Shown: in pieces, positions 16,745 through 26,468 of the stretch
How the letters are laid out: every line of letters begins with the position of its first letter
How positions within the stretch are numbered: position 1 is the first letter of the stretch
Assembly (NCBI RefSeq): GCF_902832885.1
Contig: NZ_CADFDK010000012.1
Coordinates: 123,006-187,005 of the forward strand
DNA length: 64,000 nt
Source: Burkholderia seminalis DSM 23518
GTDB lineage: Bacteria > Pseudomonadota > Gammaproteobacteria > Burkholderiales > Burkholderiaceae
Direction of reading: 5' to 3'
Position numbers and translations under genes: made by a program
The notes under the pieces: model-generated
Seen by the model: the letters and a program-made list of their open reading frames with translations, nothing else
Told to the model about the DNA's origin: nothing
Database searches by the model: none

Positions 16745-18052
16745 TCAGACCACCGGGCCCGGTTCCTTTTCCTTGCGCAGGATCGCGTACAGGATGATCG
16801 CGCCGAACGTCGCGGTGCCGATCCCGCCGAGGCCGAAGCCGCCGAACTTCAGCGAGAAGTCGCCGGCGCCGAGCACGAGCGTGACGGCCGCGACGATCAG
16901 GTTGCGGTTGTCGGAAAAGTCGACCTTGTTGACGACCCAGATCCGCGCGCCCGTCACCGCGATCAGCCCGAACACGACGATCGACACGCCGCCGAGCACG
17001 GGGCCCGGGATCGTCTGGATCACCGCGCCGAATTTCGGCGAGAAGCCGAGCCCGATCGCGATCAGGGCGGCGAGCGCGAACACCAGCGTCGAGTAGATCC
17101 GCGTGACGGCCATCACGCCGATGTTCTCCGCGTACGTCGTGACGCCCGTGCCGCCGACGCTGCCCGACACGATCGTCGCGAGGCCGTCGCCGATGAACGC
17201 GCGGCCGACGTAGCGGTCGAGGTTATGCCCCGTCATCGCGCTGACGGCCTTGATGTGGCCGAGGTTCTCGGCGACGAGGATCACCGCGATCGGCGCGAGC
17301 ATCAGCATCGCGTGCGGGTCGAACACCGGGGCGCGGAAGGCCGGCACGCCGAACCACGCGGCCTGCCCGACGATCGAGAAGTCGATCGGCTTGCCGAGGC
17401 CCATCCCGTTGGTCGCGATCGCATGGATCGCGTAGGCAATCGCGAGCCCGACGAGGATCAGCAGGCGCTGCATCATCCCGCGCGCGAACACCGCGACGCC
17501 GCCGACGCACAGCACCGTGACGAGCGCCATCACCGAATCGAAGGTCGACGCCGAGACGCCCTTGACCGCGATCGGCGCGAGGTTCAGCCCGATCACCGCG
17601 ACCACCGCGCCGGTCACGACCGGCGGCATCAGCGTCTCGATCCAGCGCGTGCCGATCGCCTGCACCAGCGCGCCAAGCGCGACGTAGACGACGCCGCACG
17701 CGACGATCCCGCCGAGCGCGACCGGAATGTTCGGGTTCGGGCCGCTGCCGCCGTAGCCCGTCACCGCGATCACGAGGCCGATGAACGCGAAGCTCGAGCC
17801 GAGGTAGCTCGGCACGCGGCCGCCGACCAGCACGAAGAACAGCAGCGTGCCGATGCCCGACATGAAGATGCACAGATTCGGGTCGAAGCCCATCAGCAGC
17901 GGCGCGAGCACGGTCGAGCCGAACATCGCGACCACGTGCTGCACGCCCATCGCGATCATCTGCGGCCACGCCAGGCGTTCGTCGGGGCCGACCACGCGCG
18001 ATGCCGCGCCGGTCGATTGGACCCGCCAGCGCGGGAAGTAGGAATCGGACAT
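16745..18052 (-). CDS. NCS2 uracil/xanthine-type permease
   Basis: Nucleobase:cation symporter-2 family permease, 435 residues with about 14 membrane segments. The entry sequence GVQHVVAMFGSTVLAPLLMGF and the signature region ILVAENLGHIKAVSAMTG followed by GDGLATIVSGSVGGTGVTTYAENIG (seen in parts) match the uracil branch (UraA/RutG). Uracil import is therefore likeliest. ATG 18052 (MSDSYFPRW) is taken; the longer frame adds only Pro/Arg-rich sequence. It is a single-gene unit, with a 260-bp GC-rich gap to flgL that holds no gene. Confidence 0.9.
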   Translation of the reverse strand: MSDSYFPRWRVQSTGAASRVVGPDERLAWPQMIAMGVQHVVAMFGSTVLAPLLMGFDPNLCIFMSGIGTLLFFVLVGGRVPSYLGSSFAFIGLVIAVTGYGGSGPNPNIPVALGGIVACGVVYVALGALVQAIGTRWIETLMPPVVTGAVVAVIGLNLAPIAVKGVSASTFDSVMALVTVLCVGGVAVFARGMMQRLLILVGLAIAYAIHAIATNGMGLGKPIDFSIVGQAAWFGVPAFRAPVFDPHAMLMLAPIAVILVAENLGHIKAVSAMTGHNLDRYVGRAFIGDGLATIVSGSVGGTGVTTYAENIGVMAVTRIYSTLVFALAALIAIGLGFSPKFGAVIQTIPGPVLGGVSIVVFGLIAVTGARIWVVNKVDFSDNRNLIVAAVTLVLGAGDFSLKFGGFGLGGIGTATFGAIILYAILRKEKEPGPVV

Positions 18053-18312
18053 GGGGAAAGGGCTCCTGTCGGTCGCCGGCTGCCTGGGATGCGCCGGTCT
18101 GGAATCTGGCGCGAGTTTACGGAGCGGAGATGGGGCTGGCAAGCGCGCCGGCACGCGCGGCTGACGGGCGTGTGACGTAGTGTCCCGCCTGCGCGGACCG
18201 GTGCGCGGCCGCGCGGCCCGGCGAAGCGGCCGCCCGCGCGGGGCACGCGGGCGGCGGAGGGCGCCGGCGCGGACGTAAGCGTGCGCTCACATCGCCGCCG
18301 GCGCGCGGTGCA

Positions 18313-19554
18313 TCAGGGGTTGATGTACTGGAACAGCGACATGTTCTGCAGTTGCACGTAGGCCTTCTGCGCGCCGGTCAGCGCGTTCTGCACCTGCAGG
18401 TACTGGCTGATCGTCGTGACCATGTTGGTGCTGGTCAGGTCCGACAGGTTGCTGGTCGTCTGCAGCGACGCCGTCTGGTTGACGGCCTGCATCGCCTTGA
18501 CTTCCTGCTCGCGGCCGCCGACCGATGCCTGGATCGTCGTGACGTTGCGCATCGTGTTGCCGAGCTTGGTCGAGCCGGTCATCAGCGCATTCTTCAGCGC
18601 CGCGCCCGCCACCGCATTCGCCGTCACGGGCGTCTTCAGCGCCGAGATCATCGCGTCGAGCGTCGAGAACACGTCGGAGCCGCCGCTCGCCTGCGGCGCG
18701 GGCGAGACCGCGAACGTGTCGCCGGCGGCCGGCGTGCCCGATACGGCCACCGTCATCCCGCCGCCGAGCGAGATCGCCGAGCCCGCCGAATAGGCCTGCG
18801 CCGGCGTGGTGGTCGGCGGGCTGGCCGAATTGTCGGTCACCGTGTAGGTCGGCGCGGCGGCCGTGCCGCCGAACGTGATCGAGAACTGATGGCCGTTCGT
18901 CGCGATCGACGGATTCGTCACCGTGACCGCGCCGATCGTGCCGGTGCCCGTGTTGCCCGCGCCGGCCGACGGCACCGGCGAGCTGCCGATCGCCGGCACC
19001 GACATGAAGACGGCCGCGCCCGTGTCGCCCTGCGCCACGGTGCTCGAATCGGCGATCTGCACCTGGCGCGTCCCCGTGTCGCCGACATAGGTGACGCTGC
19101 CGCTCGGCGTCGTCGAAAACGGCGCCGCCGAATTCTTCGTGCCGGCGAACAGGTAGTTGCCCGCGCCGTCGTTGGTGTTCGCGAGCGTCATCAACTGGTC
19201 GCGGTAACCCTGCAGCTGCGTCGCGAGCGCCGAGCGGTCGCTGTCGGACAACGAACCGTCGCCGGCGCGCACGAGCAGCGTCTGCGCGCTCGTCAGCACG
19301 CTGCTCACGCTCTGCAGCGTCTGGTCCTCGGCCTGCAGCGACGCGAGCGCGGTGTTCTGGTTGGTCGCGTACTGCGACAGCGTCGCCGACGTCATCGACA
19401 GCTGCACGGCCTGCGCCGCGCCGGCCGGGTTGTCGGCCGCCGTCTGCAGGCTCACGCCGCTCGAGATCTGCTGATACAGCTGCGCGAGCTGGGCCTGCTG
19501 ATCGTTCATTTGGGAAACGTTCAGCTGGAAGAACTGGGCGCTGGAAATCCGCAT
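18313..19554 (-). CDS. flgL: Flagellar hook-associated protein 3 (hook-filament junction)
   Basis: Second junction protein between hook and filament, exported by the flagellar type III system; 413 residues. The flagellin-like N-terminus is MRISSAQFFQLNVSQMNDQQ and the C-terminus QVQNALTGAQKAYVQLQNMSLFQYI. These coiled-coil ends are typical of FlgL. The middle is Ser/Thr/Gly-rich. It follows flgK after 22 bp and should be co-transcribed from the sigma-28 promoter before flgK. Confidence 0.95.
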   Translation of the reverse strand: MRISSAQFFQLNVSQMNDQQAQLAQLYQQISSGVSLQTAADNPAGAAQAVQLSMTSATLSQYATNQNTALASLQAEDQTLQSVSSVLTSAQTLLVRAGDGSLSDSDRSALATQLQGYRDQLMTLANTNDGAGNYLFAGTKNSAAPFSTTPSGSVTYVGDTGTRQVQIADSSTVAQGDTGAAVFMSVPAIGSSPVPSAGAGNTGTGTIGAVTVTNPSIATNGHQFSITFGGTAAAPTYTVTDNSASPPTTTPAQAYSAGSAISLGGGMTVAVSGTPAAGDTFAVSPAPQASGGSDVFSTLDAMISALKTPVTANAVAGAALKNALMTGSTKLGNTMRNVTTIQASVGGREQEVKAMQAVNQTASLQTTSNLSDLTSTNMVTTISQYLQVQNALTGAQKAYVQLQNMSLFQYINP

Positions 19555-19576
19555 CGCTTCTATTCCTCGAATCCGG

Positions 19577-21559
19577 TCAGTTGAACAGGCCGAGCACGGT
19601 CTGGAACAGCGTCGCCGCCGTCTGGATCACCTTCGCGTTCGCCTGGTAGAGCTGCTGGTACTGCATCAGGTTGGCCGCTTCCTCGTTCTGGTTCACGCCC
19701 GACACCGACTGCTGCGCCTCGGTGATCTGGCCGATCAGCCCGGTCTGCGCGGCGCTCGACGATTTCAGCTGGGTCGTCGTGTTGCCAATGCCGTTCACGT
19801 AGCTCGCATATGCGCCCGTGAGTGTCGTCGTGCCGTTGCCGAGCGCCTTCGCGTTGACCAGCTTCGACAGCGCGAGCGCGTTGGAGCCGTCGCTGGTGCC
19901 GCCCGCGTACGGCCCGATCGTGAACGAGTCGCCGGTCGCCGGTGCGCCGGACAGCGTGACGCTCACGCCGTTGAGCGCGCCCGCGGCCGTCCCCGACATC
20001 GTCAGCGTCGCGCCGGCCGCCGGGTCGTACGGCACGGTGTCCGTCGGGTTGTTGATCGTGACCGACGTCGGCGGCGTGGTGCCGATCGTCACCGTGGTGC
20101 CGACCGGGAAGCCCGTCAGCGTCTTCGCCGTCGCGTCGTAGGTCAGCTTGGTCGTCGGCACCTGGTAGCCCGCGGTCACGCCGCCGAGCGTGATCTTGCC
20201 GGTGCCGGTGTTGGTGCTCGCCGCCGACGTGACGGCCGGCGACGCGGCCGCGATCGCCGACGCGCTCGTCGTCGCGAGGCCGAAGCCGTTCAACGCGCCG
20301 CGCGTCGGCAGCACGGTGAACTTGTCGCCGGCGTTCATCGTGCCGGACGGGGTCGAGAAATTCAGCCCGCCGAGCGAGACCGGCATCGGCCCCGCCTTCT
20401 GGTCGACCACCGCGCCGCTCGCGCGGTCGGTCAGCGTGTAGTTCGTGCCGTCGAACGAGAGCGTGTAGTCGCTCGTCGTCGGCTGCGACGCGTTCGCGAA
20501 CGACACGGACAACGACGCGTTGCCGGTATTGCCCTGGTTCGAGTACACGGTCGGCGACGGCATCGTGAACAGGTTGCCGCCCGGGTTGCCCGACAGGTCG
20601 ATGCCGAGCGCATTCTGCGCGTTGACCTGCGCGGCGAAGCTGGTCGCGATCGCGCCGAGCTGGGCCTGCGCGGGATCGAGCGTCTGGCTGCGGAACGCGA
20701 GCAGGCCGCCGAGCGTGCCGCCCGACAGCGACGAATCGGGCAGCGCCTGGTTCGGCCCCTGCGGGTTCGCGCCGGCGATCCCCTGCGACACGACGGTCAG
20801 CTCGCTCGGATCGGACGACGACGTGACGGCCGCGAGCTGGTAGCTCTTGTCGGCGACGACGAGCGGCTGGCCGCCCGACAGGAACACGCTGTAGCCGCTG
20901 TCGTTGCGCACGACCTGGATGCCGGCGAGGCCCGACAGGTTCGACACCGCGAGGTCGCGCTGGTCCATCAGCTGGTTCGGCGGCTGCCCCTGGCTGCTCG
21001 CCGCCGCGATCTGCTGGTTCAGCTGCGCGATCTGCGCGGTGTACGTGTTGATCTGCGACACGGTGCTGGTGAGCTGCGTGTTCACGCTCTGGCGCAGCGC
21101 GTCGTACTGCTGGCCGGCCGCGTTGATCTGGTTGGCCAGCGTCTGCGCGTTGCTGATCGCGGTCTGGCGCACCGACGGGTCGGACGCGTTGTTCGCGACG
21201 TTCTGCAGCCCGGTGAAGTAGCTCGTGATCCCGGTCGAGATCCCCGCCGTCGGGCTGCCGATGTAGTTGTTCAGCTGCGCGACGAGCGTGTACCACGTCG
21301 ACAGCGCGCCGCCCTGCGTCTGCGCGGTGTTCAGCTGGTCGCTCAGGTACTGGCTGTACTGGCGCTGCACGGTGACGGTGCTCACGCCTTGCGGCATGTA
21401 GCCGCTGCCCGTGTACTGGCCGCTCGTTTCGGCATAGACCGGCCGCTCGACCGAATAGCCGGGCGTCGCGGCGTTGCTGATGTTGTTGCCGGTCGTCGTG
21501 AGGCCCCAGAGCGCGGCATTCAGGCCGCTGACGCCGAGGTTCATGAGTGTGTTGGACAT
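19577..21559 (-). CDS. flgK: Flagellar hook-associated protein 1
   Basis: First hook-filament junction protein, 660 residues, somewhat longer than E. coli FlgK (547). The N-terminus has the rod/hook-family motif NLGVSGLNAALWGLTTTGNNISNAATPGYSVE. The C-terminal helix ends in NLMQYQQLYQANAKVIQTAA and VLGLFN. Residues about 380-580 form a Ser/Thr/Gly-rich variable domain that accounts for the extra length. It is preceded by a sigma-28 promoter and followed 22 bp later by flgL. Confidence 0.95.
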   Translation of the reverse strand: MSNTLMNLGVSGLNAALWGLTTTGNNISNAATPGYSVERPVYAETSGQYTGSGYMPQGVSTVTVQRQYSQYLSDQLNTAQTQGGALSTWYTLVAQLNNYIGSPTAGISTGITSYFTGLQNVANNASDPSVRQTAISNAQTLANQINAAGQQYDALRQSVNTQLTSTVSQINTYTAQIAQLNQQIAAASSQGQPPNQLMDQRDLAVSNLSGLAGIQVVRNDSGYSVFLSGGQPLVVADKSYQLAAVTSSSDPSELTVVSQGIAGANPQGPNQALPDSSLSGGTLGGLLAFRSQTLDPAQAQLGAIATSFAAQVNAQNALGIDLSGNPGGNLFTMPSPTVYSNQGNTGNASLSVSFANASQPTTSDYTLSFDGTNYTLTDRASGAVVDQKAGPMPVSLGGLNFSTPSGTMNAGDKFTVLPTRGALNGFGLATTSASAIAAASPAVTSAASTNTGTGKITLGGVTAGYQVPTTKLTYDATAKTLTGFPVGTTVTIGTTPPTSVTINNPTDTVPYDPAAGATLTMSGTAAGALNGVSVTLSGAPATGDSFTIGPYAGGTSDGSNALALSKLVNAKALGNGTTTLTGAYASYVNGIGNTTTQLKSSSAAQTGLIGQITEAQQSVSGVNQNEEAANLMQYQQLYQANAKVIQTAATLFQTVLGLFN

Positions 21560-21614
21560 GCGCGATCCTGATGAGCCGGCCGCGCTGCGGCCGCCGGGTT
21601 GCGTGACTCCCGGT

Positions 21615-21641
21615 ATAACGGCCGCCGATCGAAAAAATTGA
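21615..21641 (-). promoter_or_regulatory. Sigma-28 (FliA) promoter of flgKL
   Basis: On the minus strand the sequence reads TCAA-N15-GCCGTTAT against the consensus TAAA-N15-GCCGATAA (3/4 and 6/8). The -10 element is identical to that before flgM. It lies 56-82 bp upstream of the flgK start. Confidence 0.7.
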
Positions 21642-21754
21642 GGAAAAAATGCACGCGCGACGCGCGCGTGCGCGTCGCCGGTCGAAGCGTCCGGCGGGCA
21701 GGGCCGGCGGCGGGTCGCGGGGCGCGCCGGGCAAGGCCGGCGGCCGCGGGCGCG

Positions 21755-22510
21755 TCAGGCCCGCGCGAGCGAGCGGCGCTTCATTTCGAGCTGCGTGATC
21801 AGCCGTTGCAGCGTGTTTTCCGCGCTGCCCGGCAGCGACATGTAGCGAAAGCCGAGCTGGTAGCGCCGCGACCCGTTCGGCATCTGCGTCGAGCGCTGCG
21901 ACACCAGCTGCAGGTCGAGCGACAGCTTGCCGTGGCCGGTCAGCTCGAGCTCGACGTCCGGCAGCAGCGTGCCGACCTCGAGCGCCTCGACGCGTTCGTC
22001 GGCCGTGCGCAGCCCCACGCCGCCGAGCGACAGGTTATGCACCTCGAACAGGAAGCTCTCGCCGTCCGGCAGCTTGCCGCGGCACAGGAACGGATCGACG
22101 ATCGGCGCGTCGACGCGGAAATATTCGCGGCGCTGGATGCAGACCAGCACGTCGGGGAAATCGGCGACGAACGCGGGCAGCCCCTCGAAGCGCGTCTCGC
22201 GCGGCGTGCCCGTGGTGAATTCGACGCGCACGCCCTCCGGCGAAGCCGCGAACGTGCAATGCGACGCGCCGAGGATGCCGGCGTTCTGCTCGGACAGCGC
22301 ACCCCAGTCGAACGTGAACGTCCGCGCACCGACGTCGACCTCGAGCAGGCGCGTGACGAGCTGGCCGCCCGGGTACTGGACGGTCAGGAAATCGCCGCGG
22401 TTCACGAGGTTGCGCAGCTGCACGCCGATTTCCAGCGGATTGCGGCGGGCATAGTCGGGCCCGGAGTGGCCTGCATCCAGGCTGGGGTCCGTCGACGTTT
22501 CGATATTCAT
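21755..22510 (-). CDS. ycgR: PilZ-domain flagellar brake protein
   Basis: Cyclic-di-GMP receptor that slows the flagellar motor in YcgR-type systems; 251 residues. The N-terminal YcgR domain spans about residues 20-120. The PilZ domain follows with both c-di-GMP motifs: the arginine motif QRREYFR (Arg127, Arg128, Arg132) and NLSLGG (residues 159-164). The gene lies between flgJ and flgK with wide gaps on both sides and has a near-perfect sigma-28 promoter of its own, so it should be expressed with the late flagellar genes. Confidence 0.93.
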   Translation of the reverse strand: MNIETSTDPSLDAGHSGPDYARRNPLEIGVQLRNLVNRGDFLTVQYPGGQLVTRLLEVDVGARTFTFDWGALSEQNAGILGASHCTFAASPEGVRVEFTTGTPRETRFEGLPAFVADFPDVLVCIQRREYFRVDAPIVDPFLCRGKLPDGESFLFEVHNLSLGGVGLRTADERVEALEVGTLLPDVELELTGHGKLSLDLQLVSQRSTQMPNGSRRYQLGFRYMSLPGSAENTLQRLITQLEMKRRSLARA

Positions 22511-22602
22511 GGCTAGCCGGTCTTTCTTGTCATGAGCGCCCGGACAACCGGTGCGCAGTAAAACCGGGCCAGATCACGAGCCCGGTCACAGGTCTCTCAC
22601 AC

Positions 22603-22629
22603 TTAGCGGCAGTGCTGACCGAAAGTTTA
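22603..22629 (-). promoter_or_regulatory. Sigma-28 (FliA) promoter of ycgR
   Basis: On the minus strand TAAA-N15-GCCGCTAA matches the FliA consensus TAAA-N15-GCCGATAA at 11 of 12 positions with exact spacing. The ycgR start is about 90 bp downstream. This is the best of the three sigma-28 sites in the window. Confidence 0.85.
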
Positions 22630-22754
22630 GATCGAATTGGCGAATTTTTTCGCGCAAACGTTGAAACCGCGCGCGGCGAGTTGCCGGGCGCGGTCCGAAA
22701 GGGGCGAGCGGAGGGCGGCGGGCGCCCGTTTCCGGCGCAACCGGGCGCGGGCCG

Positions 22755-23744
22755 TCAGCCGATCTGCTGCATGATCGAGATCAGCTTTTTCGCGTAGTTC
22801 GGGTCGGTCGCGTAACCGGCCTTCTGCATCCCGTGCGCGAAGCCTTCGACGCTGCGGCTCGCGCTGAGCACGCCCGAGTAGCGCGGGTTGTTCTTCAGCA
22901 GGTTCGCGTAGTCGGTCATCGCGTGCTCGTACGAGTCGTACGCCCGGAACTTCGCGACCACGCGGCGCGGCGTGCCGTTCACGTATTCGGTCGTCAGCGC
23001 CGACACCGTGCGGCCCGTCCAGCTCTTGTTCGCCTTGATGCCGAACACGTTGTAGCTGGTCGAGCCGTCGGCCGCGCGGATCTCGCGCTTGCCCCAGCCC
23101 GACTCGAGCGCGGCCTGGCCGACGATGAAGCGCGCCGGGATGCCGGTCGTCGCGCTGGCCGCCTGCGCGGGGCCCGCGAGCCGGTCGACGAACGCGTCGG
23201 CGTCCTGCACGCCGCTCGCGCCCTTCAGCGGCGGCGTCAGCGCGCTGCCGGCCGAATAGCCGCGCGCGCCGGCAAGCCCGCCGTTGTTCGCCGCGTTCGC
23301 ATAAGCCTTCGCCATCGCGTTCATCGCGGCGAGGCTGCCTTCGTTGCCGGCCGTGCCGAAGCCGGCCGCCCCCAGGCCGCCCGCGCCGGCACCCACGTCG
23401 GCCGCCGTGTCGCTGCCGGCACCGGCGCCGGCGTTGCGCAGCAGCTGCTTCATCAGCGCGTCGGCGACGCCCATCCCGCGCGTCGACATCTGCTGCGCGA
23501 GCTGCTGGTCGAGCATCGACGTGTACATCTTCGACGTATGCGAATCGAACAGGCCGCCGTCCGGCGACGCGTCGCGCATGCTCTTGAGCATCATCTGCGT
23601 GAACATCGCGTCGAACTGGCCCGCGACCGCCTTCGCGCCGGCCTGCGGCGACTGCCTCGCCTGCGCGCGCAGTGCATCGAAACCCTGCACGTCGAGCGCG
23701 AAGCGCTGCGTGAGGTCGTTCGCGTTCGGAAGGTTCGCCGCCAT
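22755..23744 (-). CDS. flgJ: Flagellar rod cap and peptidoglycan hydrolase
   Basis: Dual-function protein that caps the growing rod and opens the cell wall; 329 residues. The N-terminal rod-binding domain (residues about 30-95) includes FDAMFTQMMLKSMRDA and MYTSMLDQQLAQQMS. A Gly/Ala-rich linker follows. The C-terminal glucosaminidase domain (about 175-329) contains FIVGQAALESGWGKREI with the catalytic Glu and YNVFGIKANKSW. ATG 23744 abuts the flgI stop with no gap, so translation is probably coupled. Confidence 0.96.
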   Translation of the reverse strand: MAANLPNANDLTQRFALDVQGFDALRAQARQSPQAGAKAVAGQFDAMFTQMMLKSMRDASPDGGLFDSHTSKMYTSMLDQQLAQQMSTRGMGVADALMKQLLRNAGAGAGSDTAADVGAGAGGLGAAGFGTAGNEGSLAAMNAMAKAYANAANNGGLAGARGYSAGSALTPPLKGASGVQDADAFVDRLAGPAQAASATTGIPARFIVGQAALESGWGKREIRAADGSTSYNVFGIKANKSWTGRTVSALTTEYVNGTPRRVVAKFRAYDSYEHAMTDYANLLKNNPRYSGVLSASRSVEGFAHGMQKAGYATDPNYAKKLISIMQQIG

Positions 23745-24935
23745 TTAGATGACCTCCAGGTCGGCGCGCAACGCGCCGGCCGCCTTCATCGCCTGCAGGA
23801 TCGACATCAGGTCCGCCGGCGTCGCGCCGAGCGTGTTCAGCGCCTTCACGACGTCGGCGAGGTTCGCGCCGGCCGTCACCATCTTCAGCGCGCCGTTGTC
23901 CTGCTTCAGCTGGATCTGCGACTGCTGCGCCACCACGGTCTGCCCGTTCGAGAACGGCCCCGGCTGCGACACGACCGGCTGCGTATTGACGACGACCGAC
24001 AGGTTGCCGTGCGCGACCGCGCAGCTCTGCAGCGTGACCATCTGGTTCATCACGATCGAACCGGTGCGCGCGTTCAGGATCACCTTCGCCGCGGCCTTGT
24101 CCGGACTCACGTCGAGGTTCTGCAGCCGCGCCATGAACGCGACCTGCTGCGCCGAATCGGCCGGCGCCGCGAGCTGGATCGTGCGGCCATCGAGCGCCGT
24201 CGCGGTGCCCGGGCCGAAGCTCGAGTTGACCGCGGATACGATCCGCTGCGCGGTGCCGTAGTCCATGTCGTTCAGCTGCAGCTGCAGCACGCCGTTCATC
24301 TGCGCGATCGCGTTCGGCACCGCGCGTTCGACGATCGCGCCGCCGACGATCCGGCCGGCCGCGAGCTGGTTCACCTGCACGCGGCTGCCGTTCGCGCTGG
24401 CGCCCGCGCCGCCGACCGCCATGTTGCCCTGCGCGAGCGCGTACACCTGCCCGTCCGCGCCCTTCAGCGGCGTGAGCAGCAGCGTGCCGCCGCGCAGGCT
24501 CTTCGCGTTGCCGAGCGACGATACCGTCACGTCGAGCGCCTCGCCCGGCCGCGCGAACGGCGGCAGCGTGGCCGTCACCATCACGGCCGCGACGTTCTTC
24601 AGCTGCATGTTGTTCAGCGACGACGGGCCGCCGTTCGCCGAACCGTTGTTGATCGAGATGCCGAGGTTCGCGAGCATGTTCGCGAGCGTCTGCGTCGTGA
24701 ACGGCGTCTGCATCGTCTGGTCGCCCGTGCCGTCGAGGCCGACGACGAGGCCATAGCCGATCAGCGGGTTGTCGCGCACGCCCTGGATCTGCGCGAGGTC
24801 CTTCAGGCGTTCCGCCTGCGCGGGCGCCGCGCCGAACACGCAGGCCGCGGCCACGGCCGCGAACGCGACGGCGAGCCGCGCGGCGGCTTGCACGCGGGCC
24901 GACAGGCGGCGGATCGGGGTCGTCTGCATCGTCAT
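23745..24935 (-). CDS. flgI: Flagellar P-ring protein
   Basis: Periplasmic P-ring of the basal body, 396 residues from this start. The signal peptide ([24 protein letters not shown]) is followed by the family opening [21 protein letters not shown] and the highly conserved [23 protein letters not shown] 24935 overlaps the flgH stop by one base (TGATG). ATG 24929 is an equally possible start two codons later. The chaperone FlgA encoded nearby assists this ring. Confidence 0.96.
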   Translation of the reverse strand: MTMQTTPIRRLSARVQAAARLAVAFAAVAAACVFGAAPAQAERLKDLAQIQGVRDNPLIGYGLVVGLDGTGDQTMQTPFTTQTLANMLANLGISINNGSANGGPSSLNNMQLKNVAAVMVTATLPPFARPGEALDVTVSSLGNAKSLRGGTLLLTPLKGADGQVYALAQGNMAVGGAGASANGSRVQVNQLAAGRIVGGAIVERAVPNAIAQMNGVLQLQLNDMDYGTAQRIVSAVNSSFGPGTATALDGRTIQLAAPADSAQQVAFMARLQNLDVSPDKAAAKVILNARTGSIVMNQMVTLQSCAVAHGNLSVVVNTQPVVSQPGPFSNGQTVVAQQSQIQLKQDNGALKMVTAGANLADVVKALNTLGATPADLMSILQAMKAAGALRADLEVI

Positions 24936-25624
24936 CACCACGGCGCGATGTTGAGGAAGAAGCGCTGCAGCCAGCCCATCGTCTCGGCTTCGTTGATGTA
25001 GCCCTTCGACGAGTATTCGATCTTCGCGTCGGCGACCTGCGTCGAGTAGACGGAGTTCGCGCCCGAGATCGTGTTCGGGTTGACGACGCCCGAGAAGCGC
25101 ACGAATTCGTTACCCTGGTTGATCAGCATCTGCTTCTCGCCGCTGACCACGAGGTTGCCGTTCGGCAGCACGTTGGTGACGGTCACCGTGATCGTGCCGT
25201 TGAACGTGTTCGCCGCGCTCGCGCCGCCGGTCGCCGCGAACTTGTTGGCGCCGGTGGCCGACAGGTTCGCCTTCGCGAACAGTCCGCCGAGGAAGCCGGC
25301 CGTCGGCACGTTGAAGTCGGTGTTGCCCTGCCGGTTCGTGTTCGCGCCCGACGACTTGGTCGCGTTGATGTTCTCCGCGATCATGATCGTCAGGATGTCG
25401 CCGACGTTGCGCGGCCGCTGGTCCTCGAAGAGCGGCCGCCCCGCGTAGCCCGGGTTGTAGATCGAGCCGGGCGCCTGCATCGACATCGGCATCGGCGGCT
25501 GCGCCGTCATCGGCTGCTGGATGATCGGATCGCGCGGAATCTGCGCGCAACCGGCGAGCGCCGCCACCGCGACCGCGCAGGCTGCGCGGACGGGGGCTGA
25601 CGGGAGGAGGCGGACCTGCTTCAT
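24935..25624 (-). CDS. flgH: Flagellar L-ring lipoprotein
   Basis: Outer-membrane L-ring subunit, 229 residues. The lipoprotein signal ends in LAGC, with the lipidated Cys at about residue 26. The conserved [19 protein letters not shown] and the C-terminal [17 protein letters not shown] are diagnostic. It lies 21 bp after flgG and overlaps flgI by one base. Confidence 0.96.
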   Translation of the reverse strand: MKQVRLLPSAPVRAACAVAVAALAGCAQIPRDPIIQQPMTAQPPMPMSMQAPGSIYNPGYAGRPLFEDQRPRNVGDILTIMIAENINATKSSGANTNRQGNTDFNVPTAGFLGGLFAKANLSATGANKFAATGGASAANTFNGTITVTVTNVLPNGNLVVSGEKQMLINQGNEFVRFSGVVNPNTISGANSVYSTQVADAKIEYSSKGYINEAETMGWLQRFFLNIAPW

Positions 25625-25645
25625 GGCGACGGCGGGACTTTCCGG

Positions 25646-26434
25646 TTAGCTCTTCATCTGCGTGACGGTCTGCAGCATCTGGTCGGACGTCGTCACGGCC
25701 TTGCTGTTGATCTCGTAGGCACGCTGCGTCTGGATCATGTTGACGAGTTCCTGCACGACGTTCACGTTCGACGCCTCGACGTAGCCCTGGTTGAGCACGC
25801 CCGCGCCGTTCAGCCCCGGCTGCGACACGTTCGGCGCGCCCGACGACGTCGTTTCCGCGAACAGGTTCTCGCCCTTCGCCTCGAGGCCGGTCGGGTTGAT
25901 GAAGGTCGCGATCTGCAGCGAGCCGATCTGTACCGCGTTGCTCGAGCCCGGCTGCGTGACCGACACGACACCGTCCTTGCCGATCGTCAGCGACTGCGCG
26001 TTCTGCGGCACGGTGATCGCCGGCAGCACCTGGTAGCCGCTCGACGTAACGAGCTGGCCCTGCGCGTTGGTCTGGAACGAGCCGTCGCGCGTGTACGCGT
26101 TGGTGCCGTCCGGCATCAGCACCTGGAAGAAGCCCGCGCCGTTGATCGCGACGTCCTTCGAGTTGCCGGTCTGCGTGAGGCCACCCTGCGTGTACAGGCG
26201 CTCGGTCGCGACCTGCTGCACGCCGGTGCCGAGTTGCAGGCCCGACGGCAGCTCGGTCTGCTGCGTCGAGTTCGCGCCGGGCTGGCGGATGGTCTGGTAC
26301 AGCAGATCCTCGAATACCGCGCGCGACGCCTTGAAGCCGTTCGTGCTGGTGTTCGCGAGGTTGTTCGAAATCACGTCCATCTGCGCCTGCTGCGCATTCA
26401 TGCCGGTGGCGGCGATGTAGAGCGAACGGTTCAC
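25646..26434 (-). CDS. flgG: Flagellar distal rod protein
   Basis: Distal rod subunit, 262 residues, a normal length (E. coli 260). The N-terminal motif is [20 protein letters not shown] followed by [16 protein letters not shown]. The C-terminus is [18 protein letters not shown]. The Gly- and Gln-rich stretch typical of FlgG over FlgF is present near [19 protein letters not shown]. It is the seventh gene of the operon. Confidence 0.96.
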   Translation of the reverse strand: MNRSLYIAATGMNAQQAQMDVISNNLANTSTNGFKASRAVFEDLLYQTIRQPGANSTQQTELPSGLQLGTGVQQVATERLYTQGGLTQTGNSKDVAINGAGFFQVLMPDGTNAYTRDGSFQTNAQGQLVTSSGYQVLPAITVPQNAQSLTIGKDGVVSVTQPGSSNAVQIGSLQIATFINPTGLEAKGENLFAETTSSGAPNVSQPGLNGAGVLNQGYVEASNVNVVQELVNMIQTQRAYEINSKAVTTSDQMLQTVTQMKS

Positions 26435-26468
26435 TTGTCGATTCTCCTGCGTGGGCTGGCGCGGGCGC

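Noticed and set aside
18053-18312. Possible RNA gene in the GC-rich gap between the NCS2 permease and flgL
   Set aside because: Many short GC stems occur by chance in such sequence; no promoter, terminator or conserved pattern is visible.
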